This document shows positions 19,261 to 30,769 of a stretch of DNA of 64,000 nt, piece by piece. The DNA is taken from NCBI RefSeq assembly GCF_014356525.2, contig NC_052512.1, positions 381,541 to 445,540 on the forward strand, read 5' to 3'. A program made the position numbers and the translations under genes. The notes beneath the pieces were generated by a model. It saw only the letters and a list, made by a program, of their open reading frames with translations. It searched no databases and was not told the origin of the DNA. How positions within the stretch are numbered: the stretch's first letter is position 1; each line of letters begins with the position of its first letter. This stretch comes from Nilaparvata lugens (lineage: Eukaryota; Arthropoda; Insecta; Hemiptera; Delphacidae).

Positions 19261-20701
19261 AACAAACTATAGTCAACGGTCGCCCTTATTCGCTGGAAGA
19301 GCTGAAAAATAATTTGAAAGTAGGAGCGGTCAGGATCTGAAAGGTGATGATGAGAATCAAATGGGGTGAATTCATGTATGAACTCTGCTTTAGTTGAAGA
19401 TGGGTCTTCGCATCGGGACCAATTATAAATGACGAGACAATTCAGGTCGTCCACGAAAGTCTTTCACAAAATATCTTCAATTCAAAAGAATCTATTAGTC
19501 AATTAAAGACTGCGGCATCAAGATTGAAGATGGGAGCAAAAGCGCTCATCCACGTGGAGGGGGGACAACCAGTCAGAACTAAACACAATGCGCGCCGAGG
19601 ATCAACTCAGCTTGTACTTCCGGGTGCTCCGGTCTAATACGGCGGCAGCGGGTGGGTCACAAATAAATGCGACAAAGTCTCGAAGACCTGCAACAAAACC
19701 TTCTGGAATGAATGCATGGCTAGCAGGAGGAAAAACCGTCACACACTCCCGCCATACCGCTACTTCTGTTACCAAAATTTGAGTTATTAAATGGAATTTA
19801 TTCTATCTTAAGTTAGTAGTTTTCAGTTCCCATGAAGATAGTGAATTTTTTTGTTCATTGGCAACTTAGCCGCATTTCTAAATCATTATAATTTGACCAG
19901 AATCTTATTAAAGTCCTGGATCCCACATCCCACTTGGAATTATCTATTCTCACGACAGATCTAGACACCAGAAGTATGTGAATCAAGCCTATAATTCCTA
20001 AACTTGCAAAAGGAAATAACTGTTCTCTCTGGTTTCCTTCTTGCTTGAACGTATCACCTTCCTTATTTACTGAGGAAGAAAGAGAGTGGACGAAGAGAAA
20101 TTCACTGGCGATCGGGTAATATTTCAAAGTAATTATGGTTAAAACTGATCAGTCTGGACGCCTCTGAAAACTAGGAGAGCGATCATTCTAATCCCAGCTG
20201 TCATAGTGTTAACTGTTTCTTGAGATTTCTTTCAATTTCCAGTAATGTTTTCGTTGGGGGTACATTTCTCATTCTCTCCAGGAGATTGATTGTCCAAGTA
20301 AAATCGGACATCTTTTGAAGTTACTTAAATGTAGGCTAGAGTAATATTAAGAAGTAAAGTCCCCTTTGAGAATACAGTGGGTCTAAAAATGGGATAGCTG
20401 AATTGATAAATGACGATTGATTCCCTCTATACTTCGGATCTTCAATACCCCCTTTGGGTTTCTGTATCAGGTGAGAATTTCCATTGTAAAGGGCCGGCGA
20501 CTTCTTCCAACATGGATGGAATCCTCGTCATTGAACGCTGATGAGGAGGAACAAGACTAACTCCCTTTTGGATCTGTCGCCGCAACGCCTGAACATTCCT
20601 GGAGGACAACCAATCATCTTAACCTTCATCCATCTCTGCAAGGGACTCCTGACATTGCGACAAACTACAAGATGAGTACTTGATCTTTCCCCATCAGAAT
20701 T

Positions 20702-20801
20702 NNNNNNNNNNNNNNNNNNNNNNNNNNNNNNNNNNNNNNNNNNNNNNNNNNNNNNNNNNNNNNNNNNNNNNNNNNNNNNNNNNNNNNNNNNNNNNNNNNN
20801 N
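20702..20801. other. Assembly gap (100 N)
   Basis: Exactly 100 N bases, the conventional size for a gap of unknown length. It lies inside the nested non-LTR element, so the real length of that element is uncertain. Confidence 0.98.
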
Positions 20802-20810
20802 AAATATTAT

Positions 20811-21205
20811 ATGCAATTTAAAAAAAGGAAAGTATACGCAATTTTCATTGATTATGAATCGGCGTTCGACTCCGTCCCTCATGATCGCCTTTGGCAGAAA
20901 TTGAGAGCACTTGGCATAAGTAGGAGAATTATTAACATCTTTCAAAACCTGTATTGTAACTTGACTTTAGTAGTTGAAAATAGGTCCAAAGGGGTTTATT
21001 CTGAGCCAATAGCAATGACTAAAGGCGTGTTGCAGGGAGACCTGCCAGCCCCCTCCTCTTCGCCCCCTACACATCAGTATAGAGTCGTTTTTTAGAGAGA
21101 GAGGATTGCATGGCCTGAATCTTGACGGCGACAATGATGTGTTAATGCTGCAATACGCCGATGACATAGTCATTCTGGCTGATAGCATTTCAGACGTGCG
21201 AAATT
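20811..21205 (+). pseudogene. Reverse transcriptase, nested non-LTR element
   Basis: It begins at the gap edge with VYAIFIDYESAFDSVPHDRL (first catalytic Asp), LRALGISRRIINIFQNLY, then SEPIAMTKGVLQGD. A frameshift near 21045 follows; in the new frame SIESFFRERGLHGLNLDGD leads to LQYADDIVILADS with the YADD box. The domain is thus nearly complete but split. Confidence 0.85.
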
Positions 21206-21319
21206 GATTGAAATGTTTGGATGATACAGTGCAGGAGTAGGTCTCAAGGTGATGCTAACAAAACCAAAATACTGACTTCCATAGAGGTCGATTAAGCAAA
21301 TGTCATAAATCCAGTTTCA

Positions 21320-22245
21320 AGCTCGGGGAGGAAAAATAGAAATGTGCAGCCAGTATAATTATTTAGGAGTTATATTTCAATCTTCAGGAAGATATACAGA
21401 GATGTTAAGACGATCAATAAGTAGGGCTAAAGCGGAATCAACAGTGGCGATAATGTTTTGTCTAGAGTCAGATCCGAGAAATGGATGGAAAAGATGAAGT
21501 TGTTCGATACCGTTGTACCATCCTGCCTATATGGTTCAGAGGTTTGGGGTTTGGGTTGAAGAAGAAGCAATAGAGAAAGCACAGTTATTCTTCTTGAAAC
21601 GTCTACTCCTGCTGATTCGGTCGACGCCGAGTTGGAGTGTCAGATTGGAGACTGGTAGGCCGAAACTCAAGTTTCATGTCTTTAAAAGATGCCTGTCATG
21701 GTTGATCGAAGTTGTAAACATGGCAGAGTCTAGCTACCCTCATGTGTGTTATCGACTTCTATTAAAAACAAACTTCAAAAGTAATTGGATGTCTTATATG
21801 AAGAGGGAGTTGGAAACTGTTCAGTTTCGGGATTTATGGACGGAAATGGATTTGATGCAGTGGATCTGCTTAACAACAGAATAGAATACTGGAAGCGTAT
21901 TCGGGGAGGATGATAGAGGAGGATAGATGTAGGTCTGACAATTCAGGTGTCTCTTTGTATGGAATGTTCATCCTGATTCGGTACTGGGAGAACAGCTTAC
22001 TTTTCAGCTGCCAATTCGAATGATTAGATGCGTAACACAGTTGAGATTATCGGCAAAAAGTGCATTCATTCAAATCAATGGTAACAGGTATCAAGTTGAG
22101 CCACAGAGAATATGCCCCGCTTGTGAATCACACTTAGAAACAATTCTGCATTTTCTTCTTGTTTGTCCCTCTTATGAAGACCTTAGGAATCAATACATTG
22201 CGCCTCATGTTCATAACATAGTTCAAAACGTTGATAAATAATGGT
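21320..22245 (+). pseudogene. C-terminal ORF2 region with zinc finger-like end
   Basis: Downstream segments in shifting frames include YNYLGVIFQSSGRYTE, CLYGSEVWGL-like text near 21525, RLETGRPKLKFHVFKRCLSW, and at 22020-22241 RICPACESHLETILHFLLVC with a C..C...H...C spacing. This is the usual tail of CR1-like ORF2. Stops and shifts show decay. Confidence 0.7.
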
Positions 22246-22346
22246 TTTATTATCTAATTTGAATGTTGAGAAAATTGAACATGTATCAATATACTACTAA
22301 GGCACTGGCTAGGAGGGATACTATGGTCTCTGAAATCGTAAGGGCT

Positions 22347-22602
22347 ACATAACCAATAACGATTCTTTTCGATGGAATATTTTAAAATGGTTTTTGTTAA
22401 TTGAGTAGGTTTTTTTATTGAAAATGAAGTCTGTAAACTAATTGAATTAGATAAGTTAACTAAAATGTTAAGTTACATAACCAATAACGATTCTTCTCGA
22501 TGGAAATATTTTAAAATGGTTTTTGTTAATTGAGTAGGTTCTTTTTATTGAAAGTGAAGTCTGTAAACTAATCGAATTAGATAAGTTAACTAAAATTGTT
22601 AA
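22347..22602 (+). repeat. 128-bp tandem duplication in the 3' UTR
   Basis: Two units starting ACATAACCAATAACGATTCTT at 22347 and 22475 are almost identical. It lies after the ORF2 end of the nested non-LTR element. Confidence 0.9.
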
Positions 22603-22916
22603 GTTTTTTGAGTTTATTGGATTTGCTGGTCTTGATGAATGTATTTCAGTTACTGAGTTGTTTGAATATGTTGAATCTATTTATATTATTGATTAGGAAT
22701 TACCTTGTACCTTCTAATTTGAGCTTGTTGAATGTTAGCAATCCATAGTAATTCCATTGTGCGTGGTTGTATGCAGATTTATAATTGGATCTTGTTATTA
22801 GTTTGATCTGCTGCCAAACATTTTTTTCATGTTGTTTAATTTATACTCAACTCATTTGTATGGTTATACCGTGCACAAATGAAATGATTTATTATCATTA
22901 TTATTATTATTATTAT

Positions 22917-23087
22917 AATTGATAATTTGGCACATATGAAAATTACGACTGGTGAGTCTATTATCTATACTAATTTGAGAATTTCCATAGCTTTGCTCAC
23001 AGTAAAGATTTCTTTTAATTCCAGCTTGGCAAGTATTTTCATTAGATACAATAATAATTTAGATACAGTCCTCTCACTCTACAAAAC
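22917..23087 (+). repeat. BEL 5' LTR, second part
   Basis: It continues the LTR from AATTGATAAT to CTCTACAAAAC and aligns with 27671-27840. The gag remnant follows at once, without a recognisable primer-binding site. Confidence 0.9.
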
Positions 23088-23088
23088 A

Positions 23089-23650
23089 TTTTGTGCGCCA
23101 ATCTCGGCTTTGAAACGTTTGCGGGGAGTCAATCTTCCAGATATTATTTTCTTGTATCACGCATTGAAGCTGTTAGATCCTGTAACAAGGCGTGCATTTG
23201 AGGCGGCAGTAATAGATAGAGATGTTCCATCTTATGAGGACTTGGTCTCTTTTATACAAAAACAGGTTTAATCTTTGCCGTTTGATGATAATGAATTGTT
23301 TAATTTGTCAAGTAATTCCGTTGTAAAAAAGACTCAGTCTGCTTCCAAAAATTCAAAACTCACTCTCATTCGAGTTCAAAGGTGTTTGTTACTCATTCAC
23401 CCAGCCATGAATTGTCAACTGATCTCAATAAAGCTGAGAGAGGTGTGAGCTGTCTGCGTTGTTCAAAAAAGGGTCATAAATTTTTGATTGCATTTTATTC
23501 CTGAAACAGACCCCTAGAGAAAGATACGCTTTTGTGAAGGAAATTTCGTATTGCTTCCGTTGTCTGGATGATACTCATTCGAGTAGAGCTTGTAAGAGTA
23601 ATTGAAAGTGTTCTTTATGCAACCAGATGCACCACACATTGTTACATTTC
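23089..23650 (+). pseudogene. BEL gag remnant
   Basis: It starts mid-protein with PISALKRLRGVNLPDIIFLY and DVPSYEDLVSFIQKQ, then stops. Further on come CLRCSKKGH and, in another frame, YCFRCLDDTHSSRACKSN followed by a stop and KCSLCNQMHHTLLHF, the paired zinc knuckles of BEL gag. The N-terminal portion and the primer-binding region are absent. Confidence 0.75.
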
Positions 23651-24007
23651 GGGTTGAATGAGTCTAAAAGTTGTGTAGAGTCTGCGAGTGTTGAGAAAAA
23701 TCTTTCTGTCACCTGTTATTCTGCTACTAATGGTAGTAATAGCATTGTCGTTTTGTCTACTGCTATGGTGTTAGTGAAAAGTTCATCTGGTGGATTACAT
23801 GAACTTCGTGTTTTGTTGGATAGCGGTTCTCAATCGCATTTTATTACATCCAGTGCTTGTAAAAAATTGAATCTTCCAATTAGTAAATTGAATACTGTTG
23901 TTCACAGTTTTGGAGGAAAGGAGACGGTTGTACGTGGACGTACATGCTTCTCGTTTCAATCTAGAATTGACTCAGATATTTGTTCCTCCATCGAGTCTCT
24001 CGTGTAG
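23627..24007 (+). pseudogene. BEL aspartic protease
   Basis: The 126-residue frame follows the second zinc knuckle and contains LRVLLDSGSQSHFITSSACK, the D-S-G-S-Q active site of A17-type (BEL/Pao) proteases, then VVHSFGGKETVVRGR. It would cleave the Gag-Pol polyprotein. The frame closes early at 24007, and the region to 24490 has stops in all frames that I would expect to continue. Confidence 0.8.
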
Positions 24008-24489
24008 AGAGTATTGTTGAATGGTTGCCCTCTTGTGAAATAGATAGGTCTCAATTGTCTCATTGAGTGGATCACAATTGGCTGATGAACAATTCTATTC
24101 ACCGAATACAATTGATGTGATTATTGGTGCTGAATTGTTACCTCATTTGCTGAAGTCTGATTGTGGTGGGAGAGGTGTGAGATTACAGCTATAGACAGTC
24201 TTTTGGGTTATATCCTCATGGGAAGAGCTCCGGTTTTGTCGTCGTCGGTGATACGAGCAGTCATGTTGTGTGCAATCTTTCATTGGATAAAATGGTTCAA
24301 AAATTTTGGGAATTGGAAGAGTGCCCTGCCTCAACACGGCCGCTAAAACCTCAAGAAGTCGATTGTGAGAATAACTACGTTTCATCTGTTTGTCGTACTG
24401 AATCGGGGAGGTTTATCGTTTCATTGTCATGTTGAAATCCCCTGATAATTGGGTGACTCATATGATTCTGCCAAACGACGTTTTTTGAA

Positions 24490-25516
24490 TTGGAAAGACG
24501 TTTGGAGTTGGATTCTACATTGCGTGTTGCCTATCACAAAATATTGAAAGACTATTTGAAACAAGGACACATGTCATTGATAACTGATCAGTCTGATAAG
24601 AGTGGTTATCACATCCCACATCATGCAATTGTTGAAGCAAGCAGCTCCACAACGCCAATTCGTATTGTGTTTGATGCTAGTGCTAAGACCACCACATTGC
24701 TATCGTTAAATGGAATATTGCATGTTGGATCGAAATTGCAAACGGATATTTCTGTTGTGTACTCATTTTTGATTATTTCAAATGGCCTTGATAGCTGACA
24801 TACGTCAGATGTATCGTCAAATCGTGATGAAAGAATCATGTCGAAGATACCAGCATATTCTATGGAGATTTTCTATCGAGGATCCAATTGAAATTTATGA
24901 GTTGAATTGTGTCGTGTTTGGAGTGTCTTCATCGCTGTATTTGGCCTTACGTACAGTACACCGCTTGGTAGAGAAGAAGGTGATAATTTCCTGCTGCATC
25001 CACACGCATACGAGTGATATGTTTGTCGACGATCTTGTCACTCCAGTACCTTCTTTATCAGACGCTAACGATATTTATAGTCAGACCAAGGAGCTATTCA
25101 AGCGAGGTGGCTTCGAATTAACAAAGTGGGCATCCAATTCGGCTGAATTGATGGAATATATGCACGAGAATGACACATCAATTGTAGCTGAAAATTTTGA
25201 TTTTGAAAATTCGTTATCAATTCTTGGTTTGAGATGGCAACCAGTTGTCGATTCGTTTCACTTTGTTGTCAATCATACTGGAGAGATAGCGACCAAACGT
25301 AAGATACTCTCAGCAGTTGCTCGAATTTACGATCCAATGGGGTTTCTTGCTCCTCTCACGTTACTCTTGAAGTGTCTCATCAAGCAATTTGGCAATGCGG
25401 AGTTGGTTGGGATCAGACACCACCGTTATCAGTCACGAAACGCTGGGAAGTATGTCAAAATGAGTTTGATTTATTATCAACCATATCTATTCCTCGTCAT
25501 CTCGGAGTGTATTTGA
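24490..25516 (+). pseudogene. BEL reverse transcriptase
   Basis: Two overlapping frames. The first (24490-24798) has YHIPHHAIVEASSSTTPIRI then VFDASAKTTT and LNGILHVGSKLQTDI. The second (24782-25516) has LIADIRQMYRQIVMKESCRR with the first catalytic Asp, a FGVSSS block, DMFVDDLVTPV (the YVDD box as FVDD), and ILSAVARIYDPMGFLAPLTL, a BEL/Pao signature after the palm. A single frameshift near 24790 and later ones disable it. Confidence 0.88.
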
Positions 25517-25950
25517 ATGCAAGAATTAGTTTAATTGGATTTTGTGACGCATCAGAACAAGCACTTGGAGCTGTCATTTATCTTAAGAGTCAATGTGATG
25601 ATGGATCGCCACCAACTATCACTTTGCTGTGTGGAAAATCCAAAGTTGCTCCAAATAAATCAGTTTCCATTCTGTGACTGGAATTATGTGCTGCGCTATT
25701 ATTGGCGGAGTTGTTGCATACTACCTATAACATCATTAGTGGAAGGTGTCGTGTGTCTCGTGTGATAGCCTTATCAGACTCAACGGTGGCTCTCTATTGG
25801 ATTCAGGCCCCACCGTCACGCTGGACCACTTTTGTTTCGAATATTGTATCGAAAATTCAAGATTGTAACGTGCAACAGTGGAAGCATGTTAGTGGCTCAG
25901 AGAATCCGTCAGATTGTTTGTCACGTGGTTTAACGATTGTCAACAGCTAA
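25372..25950 (+). pseudogene. BEL RNase H region
   Basis: Segments carry LIGFCDASEQALGAVIYL (first catalytic Asp), LAELLHTTYNII, VIALSDSTVALYWIQ (second Asp), and HVSGSENPSDCLSRG. This is the RNase H of BEL/Pao elements, which removes RNA from the hybrid. A stop after NKSVSIL at 25675-25677 splits it. Confidence 0.85.
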
Positions 25951-27207
25951 TCTTGGTTTTGATAATTGTCATCCAATCATCTTGCCGAAAAAGGACAATT
26001 TTGTCACGTTATTGGTGAATAATTTTCATGTGAAGAATGTTCACGCTGGGCCCTGTCTGCTGTTATCCTTAATCAGGCAAAAGTTTTGGATTCTGTCTGG
26101 TCATCTTGTTGTTCGTAAATGTGTTTATCTTTGTAATAAATGTTTTCGGTGTAAACCAAAGATTTCACCCCCTAAAATGGGTGATTTACCGGCTAGTAGA
26201 GTAACGCAATTGAAACCTTTCGAGCATTGTGGAGTGGACTACGCTGGACCAATACAAGTTACTATGGCTAAACGACGTAATACCGTCATTTTGAGGCCTA
26301 TATATGTCTGTTCGTATGCATGTCTACAAAGGCAGTACATATTGAACTCGTCTCTGATTTGTCTACTCCAGCATTCTTGGCTGCTTTTCAACGTTTTCTG
26401 TCTCGACGTGGGCCTTGTAGAGTAATCTACTCAGATTGTGGAACCAATTTTGTTGGCGCTCACGAGCAATTAGTTCAGCTTTCGAAATTTTTTAACTCTT
26501 CTACGTTCCAAACCAGTCTTATAGGTGATTTGTCCGATTATAGAATCGACTGGAAATTTATTCCGCCAGGAGCGCCCCATTTTGGTGGCATCTGGGAAGC
26601 GAACATAAAGGCAACAAAATCACATCTATTTCGTGTGATTGGTACTCAATTGTTAACGTACGAAGAGATGAATACCGTTTTAGTTCAGGTCGAAGCTGTA
26701 CTGAACTCGAGACCACTGTGCTCTATGAGTGAAGATCCCAGTGAACCACTTGCATCAACACCAGCACATTTTCTCAAACTTACCCCATTGAAAGCTTTTC
26801 CAATGAAAGATGTTGTTGATTCTCCGGTCAATCGTCTTACTCGCTTTCAGCTGGTGAATCAACTAGTGCAATCCTTTTGGCGCAGGTGGCGAGTAGAATA
26901 TCTTCATGAGCTTCAGGAACGAGGAAAATGGTGGAAATCGTCTACTCCACTTGAAGTAGGCATTGTTGTAATTGTGGATCAGCCGAACCTCCCTTCACTG
27001 CAGTGGCCACTAGGTATCGTGGAACAAGTTTTTCCAGGGACGAACGGCCAAGTGAGAGTGGCTCTGGTGCGTTTGGAGAATGGGTGTCTCAAGCGACCAG
27101 TCACTAAACTTTTCCCACTACCCACTCATAGTGGAGGGTGTAGTCGTGAATCTTGGTTTTTTGTGTTCTTGGTTGTGGTTGCATGTTTGGATTTTTGTAT
27201 TATATAA
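25937..27207 (+). pseudogene. BEL integrase with DUF5641-like C-terminus
   Basis: The first frame (25937-26425) has the HHCC finger (NNFHVKNVHAG, CVYLCNKCFRC) and PFEHCGVDYAGPIQV with the first catalytic Asp. After a shift near 26310 the second frame (to 27207) has KAVHIELVSDLSTPAFLAAF, VIYSDCGTNFVGA (second Asp) and PHFGGIWEANIKATKSHL (Glu). Then come FWRRWRVEYLHELQERGKW and GIVEQVFPGTNGQVRVA, the C-terminal region common in BEL/Pao. All three DDE residues are present, but in two frames. Confidence 0.9.
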
Positions 27208-27247
27208 TCGTCATTTTTGTCTTTGCCCAGATGAAAAATATATTTTC

Positions 27248-27260
27248 AGGTGGGGGGGAA
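27248..27260 (+). other. Polypurine tract of the BEL element
   Basis: AGGTGGGGGGGAA lies directly before the TGTTGTGGCC start of the 3' LTR. It primes plus-strand DNA synthesis. Confidence 0.8.
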
Positions 27261-27841
27261 TGTTGTGGCCATTCTTGAATTGATCGCGTCCATGTAGCGC
27301 TGTTCCGTGCGGTGCGGTGCTGCCTCCTGGCGGTGGATTGTCGAAAACTGTCGTCAGCGCAGGCTTTCTTCTCAGTCGGAAAAGAAAGCAGATGGATTCA
27401 AGAGGGTGCAAAACCAGACCGTTCCGGCTTACCTTATTTGTTATTTTGTTATTTGTCTAGCCGGACATTATATGTCAATAGTGATTGAAGTGTTTAATGA
27501 ATATCGTTAATATTTGGGAGAAGCAAGGAGCAGTGAAATTAATATTGCCAAGCAGCTTGTAATCATCACCAGGCCACAGTATCAGAGTATCAGAAAGGTA
27601 TTTCCTTTCCCAAAGGTATTTATCCTTCTCATTTCTATATTCCATCCTGTATTTCGATTACAATACCTTATAATTGATAATTTGGCACATATAAAAATTA
27701 TGACTGGTGAGTCTATTATCTATACTAATTTGAGAATTTCCATAGCTTTGTTCACAGTAAAGATTTCTTTCAATCCAGCTTGGCAAGTATTTTCATTAAA
27801 TACAATAATAATTTAGATACAGTCTCTCACTCTACAAAACA
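27261..27841 (+). repeat. BEL 3' LTR
   Basis: 581 bp from TGTTGTGGCC to CTACAAAACA, uninterrupted, nearly identical to the two pieces of the 5' LTR apart from small indels (for example, an extra GTGCG at 27314). Confidence 0.9.
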
Positions 27842-28132
27842 AGGGGCGATCGAACTTTATTTGCATAACGATAGGTTTTTCTTTTTTATTTGTACCATTC
27901 CAAATATCTTTCAATGTTTTTTTTTTTGTATTAGGCTAGGCAGCCAATGTAGAGTCAAAATTGTTGTGAATAATGGTAGAGAAAATGTTTAATTATAACA
28001 AACGTTCATAGAGTAAAAAAATAAGCTTTCTTTAACCACGTCTACCCTTTGGGAAAAACAGTTCATTAATATCTAATCTACCCGAGAAATTACAACAGTT
28101 TAAATACATGAATGTACGTAATATTTTATTTG
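27842..28132. repeat. Tandem duplication unit A, right half
   Basis: From GGGGCGATCGAACTTTATTT on, this is homologous to 28514-28800. It ends where unit B begins with CTGGCTGCC. Confidence 0.85.
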
Positions 28133-28800
28133 CTGGCTGCCTAGCATAGGCTACGGAAAGCTTGCATTTTTTCAGCTGATGGACGAGGTGAGGATCTTTC
28201 TCAGGGTGGGAACTGCCTAGCTTGCATCCCAGCCTGGGAAAGATAGTATCCATCCACTCGTCCCATCAACAGTTTCCGGCTCTTCTTCACCCCTGCCGTA
28301 GTCTAGTTTTCCACGTGTGTAGGCCTAGGAAGAGTATACCTGAGACAAAAATTGCATTCTTCCGGGCACTCTTGTTTTAACCGTTGAAGCGAACACAGCG
28401 CGCTCAGACATCAATTCTTTTCGGGAGTGTGGATCACCAAAATCATCGTTCAATGGATTTCTTCAGCGTCTTCATTATGAGTGAGTCCCGAATATTAATC
28501 CTACTCAAATGACAAGGGGCGATCGAACTTTATTTGCATAACGATAGGTTTTTTCTTGTTTATTTGTACCATTCCAAATCTCTTTCAATGTTTTTTTTTT
28601 TTTTTTTTTTGTATTAGGCTGGGCAGCCAGAGTAGAGTCAAAATTGTTGTAAATAATAGTAGAGAGAATGTTTAATATAAGAAACGTTCATAGAGTAAAA
28701 AATTAGCTTTTTAACCACGTCTACCCTTGGGAAAAACAGTTCATTAATATCTAATCTACCCGAGAAATTACAACAGTTTAAATGCATGAATGTATAGCAT
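28133..28800. repeat. Tandem duplication unit B with the empty BEL site
   Basis: Unit B contains both halves of unit A joined without an insert: AATGACAAGG runs directly into GGCGATCGAA near 28508-28525. So it preserves the pre-insertion site. No gene is recognised in it. Confidence 0.85.
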
Positions 28801-30134
28801 GCAATACAGTTATTCGGAAAACACATGAGTTAAACAAAAAAATAATTCAACACCAACAATAAGCAATACCCACCACGCAATTCAATAAAATTATTCATAA
28901 ACAAAAGTAGAAGCTGCTCTCTCAATTGGATTCTGAATATATTTCATTATTAGTCATTAGAAACAATCAAGTCAATCAATGTCAAATGTCGGAATCTATT
29001 ATTTTAATTATTATCTAGAAGTCTCTATAAAAATTACTTGAGACTCCACAAAAGAGTAGTTGGATAAGAAAAAGCAGTACTGAATGATTATAAATTATAT
29101 TACAAAACCACTGTGTTTTGAACTGGAGGGGAAAATATGCTAGGGAATGTTTAGGTCCATACTATTAGAGATTAAGTAAGGTTATAATAACTAGGCTTTG
29201 CGATTAAAATAGAAAGAATGTTGAAAATGCTATATTTAAAGTGAAAATATGAAGAAGATACTTGATTATCGCTAATCGAGATAATTTGTTTGATAAGGAA
29301 TAAGATTCTTCTCTGAAACAATAGAAATACAGTTAATAGAAAAAGACGTAAGTTCTGCTATTATAGGCCTATCATAATGCAAGAGTCAGAATTCCTCACA
29401 CTCCCACCTCATATCAATCTACCTTACACAGGCTCCTTTACAGTCTATGAAATTTCGCTATCAATGTATGATCGCGCATGCTCTCTGTCCACCAGCAGAC
29501 CAAGCCCGACCACCAAAATCCAGAGCAAAGCTTGTGCCAAGTTTACAGATTTCACCTCAGCACAATATTTGCAAGGACCACTGCGACACAAAAGTGGAAA
29601 AAAAACAAAACAATTTGCTACATAAACTTCTTTGCTTAAACAGCCAAATATAGCTGAAATGAGTAGACTATCTATAATTATATGTAAGCTATATAAGTAA
29701 TTATGTGAATGCAGGATGCATGAGAATAAGGAAGTCTGACAAAACACGAGTATTAGGCCCACTAGAAGGCCAATAATCTGATTGAAACAGGATTAGGAGA
29801 ATCTATAGAATATTAGAAGCTCCACGATGAAATCTTGAAATAGACTAGAAAGAAAAAATGAATAGGATTATAGATCAATGTTTAGAAATTTAGGGCCTAA
29901 AAATATAAAGTATGAGAAAACAGTATAGAAACAGTATTTGAAGTATAAGAAAACAGGCTATATTCTAAAAGCTCTGTTTAAGAAGAACCATTCTCTATTA
30001 TCTAACTAAGGGTTTTATTAAAATAGTTGGGCAAAATGAACTTTAAAATAAATCAGAGGCTATCAAGTCCGTGTACATAGAATGTCAAGAAAATTATTAT
30101 TGAATTTAATAAATATAGGTTTCAAAGTATTATT
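28801..30134. other. Non-coding, nothing recognised
   Basis: AT-rich unique-looking sequence. Small open frames near 29377-29762 overlap on both strands and show no domain. Confidence 0.5.
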
Positions 30135-30345
30135 TACCCTAGTGGAAGAGATCCATAGAAATCGATAGAAAAACTCTATTGATATCAATATATGCTCATG
30201 GATATCAATACGTGCTCATGGATATCAATAGAAATCCATGGATATCAATAGAAATCCATGGATACCAATAGAAATCACGGTAAATACAGTCAATGAACTT
30301 ATATTGATATCACTACAAGTTTAGTGAATCAATAGGAGTCCATGG
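30135..30345. repeat. MITE-like palindromic repeat, copy 3 (inverted, diverged)
   Basis: It begins CCCTAGTGGAAG, the reverse complement of the ends at 563 and 35280, and contains several ATGGATATCAATA words. It is shorter and more diverged than copies 1 and 2. Confidence 0.6.
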
Positions 30346-30362
30346 ATTGCGGTAATTTTAAA

Positions 30363-30760
30363 TGCAGTTTAAAACTGAATATTTTGGCAGATTTTCATTT
30401 TCCGGAACAATGTATTTTTGATGACTGATTCGGGTGTAAAAATGAATTTCCAGCACTTTTTGTCTCTTGCAAAAATCGTCTACAGGGCACCGTTAACAAT
30501 ATATAAACCTTTTGTGGTAATTTTAAATTCAGTTAAAAACTTAGTAACAATTTTGGCAGATTTTTTATTATCCCGGAACAATGTATTTTTGATGAATGAT
30601 TCGGGTGTAGAAATGAATTTCCAGCACTTTTTGTCTCTTGCAAAAATCGTCTACAATGCACCGTTAACGATTTATAGACCTTTTGCGCTAATTTTAAATG
30701 CAGTTAAAAACTTTGAATATTTTTGGCAAAAAATCCTGTCAGACGTGCCGTTAACGTGCT
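30363..30760 (+). repeat. 171-bp tandem repeat, about 2.3 units
   Basis: ATGA(C/A)TGATTCGGGTGTA recurs at 30421 and 30592, giving a period of 171 bp, with a partial third unit. Because 171 is divisible by three, one frame is open across both units (115 codons with an internal 57-residue repeat); I see no domain and do not call a gene. Confidence 0.85.
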
Positions 30761-30769
30761 ACTGACGTT

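Larger units (their letters stand above)
18455..22916 (+). mobile_element. Non-LTR retrotransposon inserted in the BEL LTR
   Basis: The element is flanked by a perfect 10-bp duplication AATTGATAAT (18445-18454 and 22917-22926) and ends in an (ATT)n tail (22893-22916). It encodes ORF1-like remnants near 18700-19260 and a reverse transcriptase near 20811-22240; a 100-N gap lies just before the polymerase. The FIDYESAFDSVPHDRL and YADDIVILADS blocks and the CPAC...HFLLVCP finger fit a CR1/I-group polymerase protein. 19270-20700 carries no domain I can name; the endonuclease was not found and may be decayed or in the gap. Confidence 0.85.
18042..27841 (+). mobile_element. BEL/Pao LTR retrotransposon with a nested insertion
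   Basis: Order on the plus strand: 5' LTR (18042-18454, continued 22917-23087), gag remnant, DSGSQ protease, reverse transcriptase, RNase H, integrase with a C-terminal DUF5641-like region, polypurine tract, 3' LTR (27261-27841). Domain order and motifs are BEL/Pao, not gypsy. The pol region is broken by frameshifts. Flanks CAAGG at 18037-18041 and 27840-27844 give a 5-bp target duplication if the LTR ends at 27839. A 4.46 kb non-LTR element sits in the 5' LTR. Confidence 0.9.

Noticed and set aside
30363..30760. Alpha-satellite-like 171-bp unit
   Set aside because: The length coincides with primate alphoid DNA, but the sequence and organism do not fit; only about 2.3 units are present.
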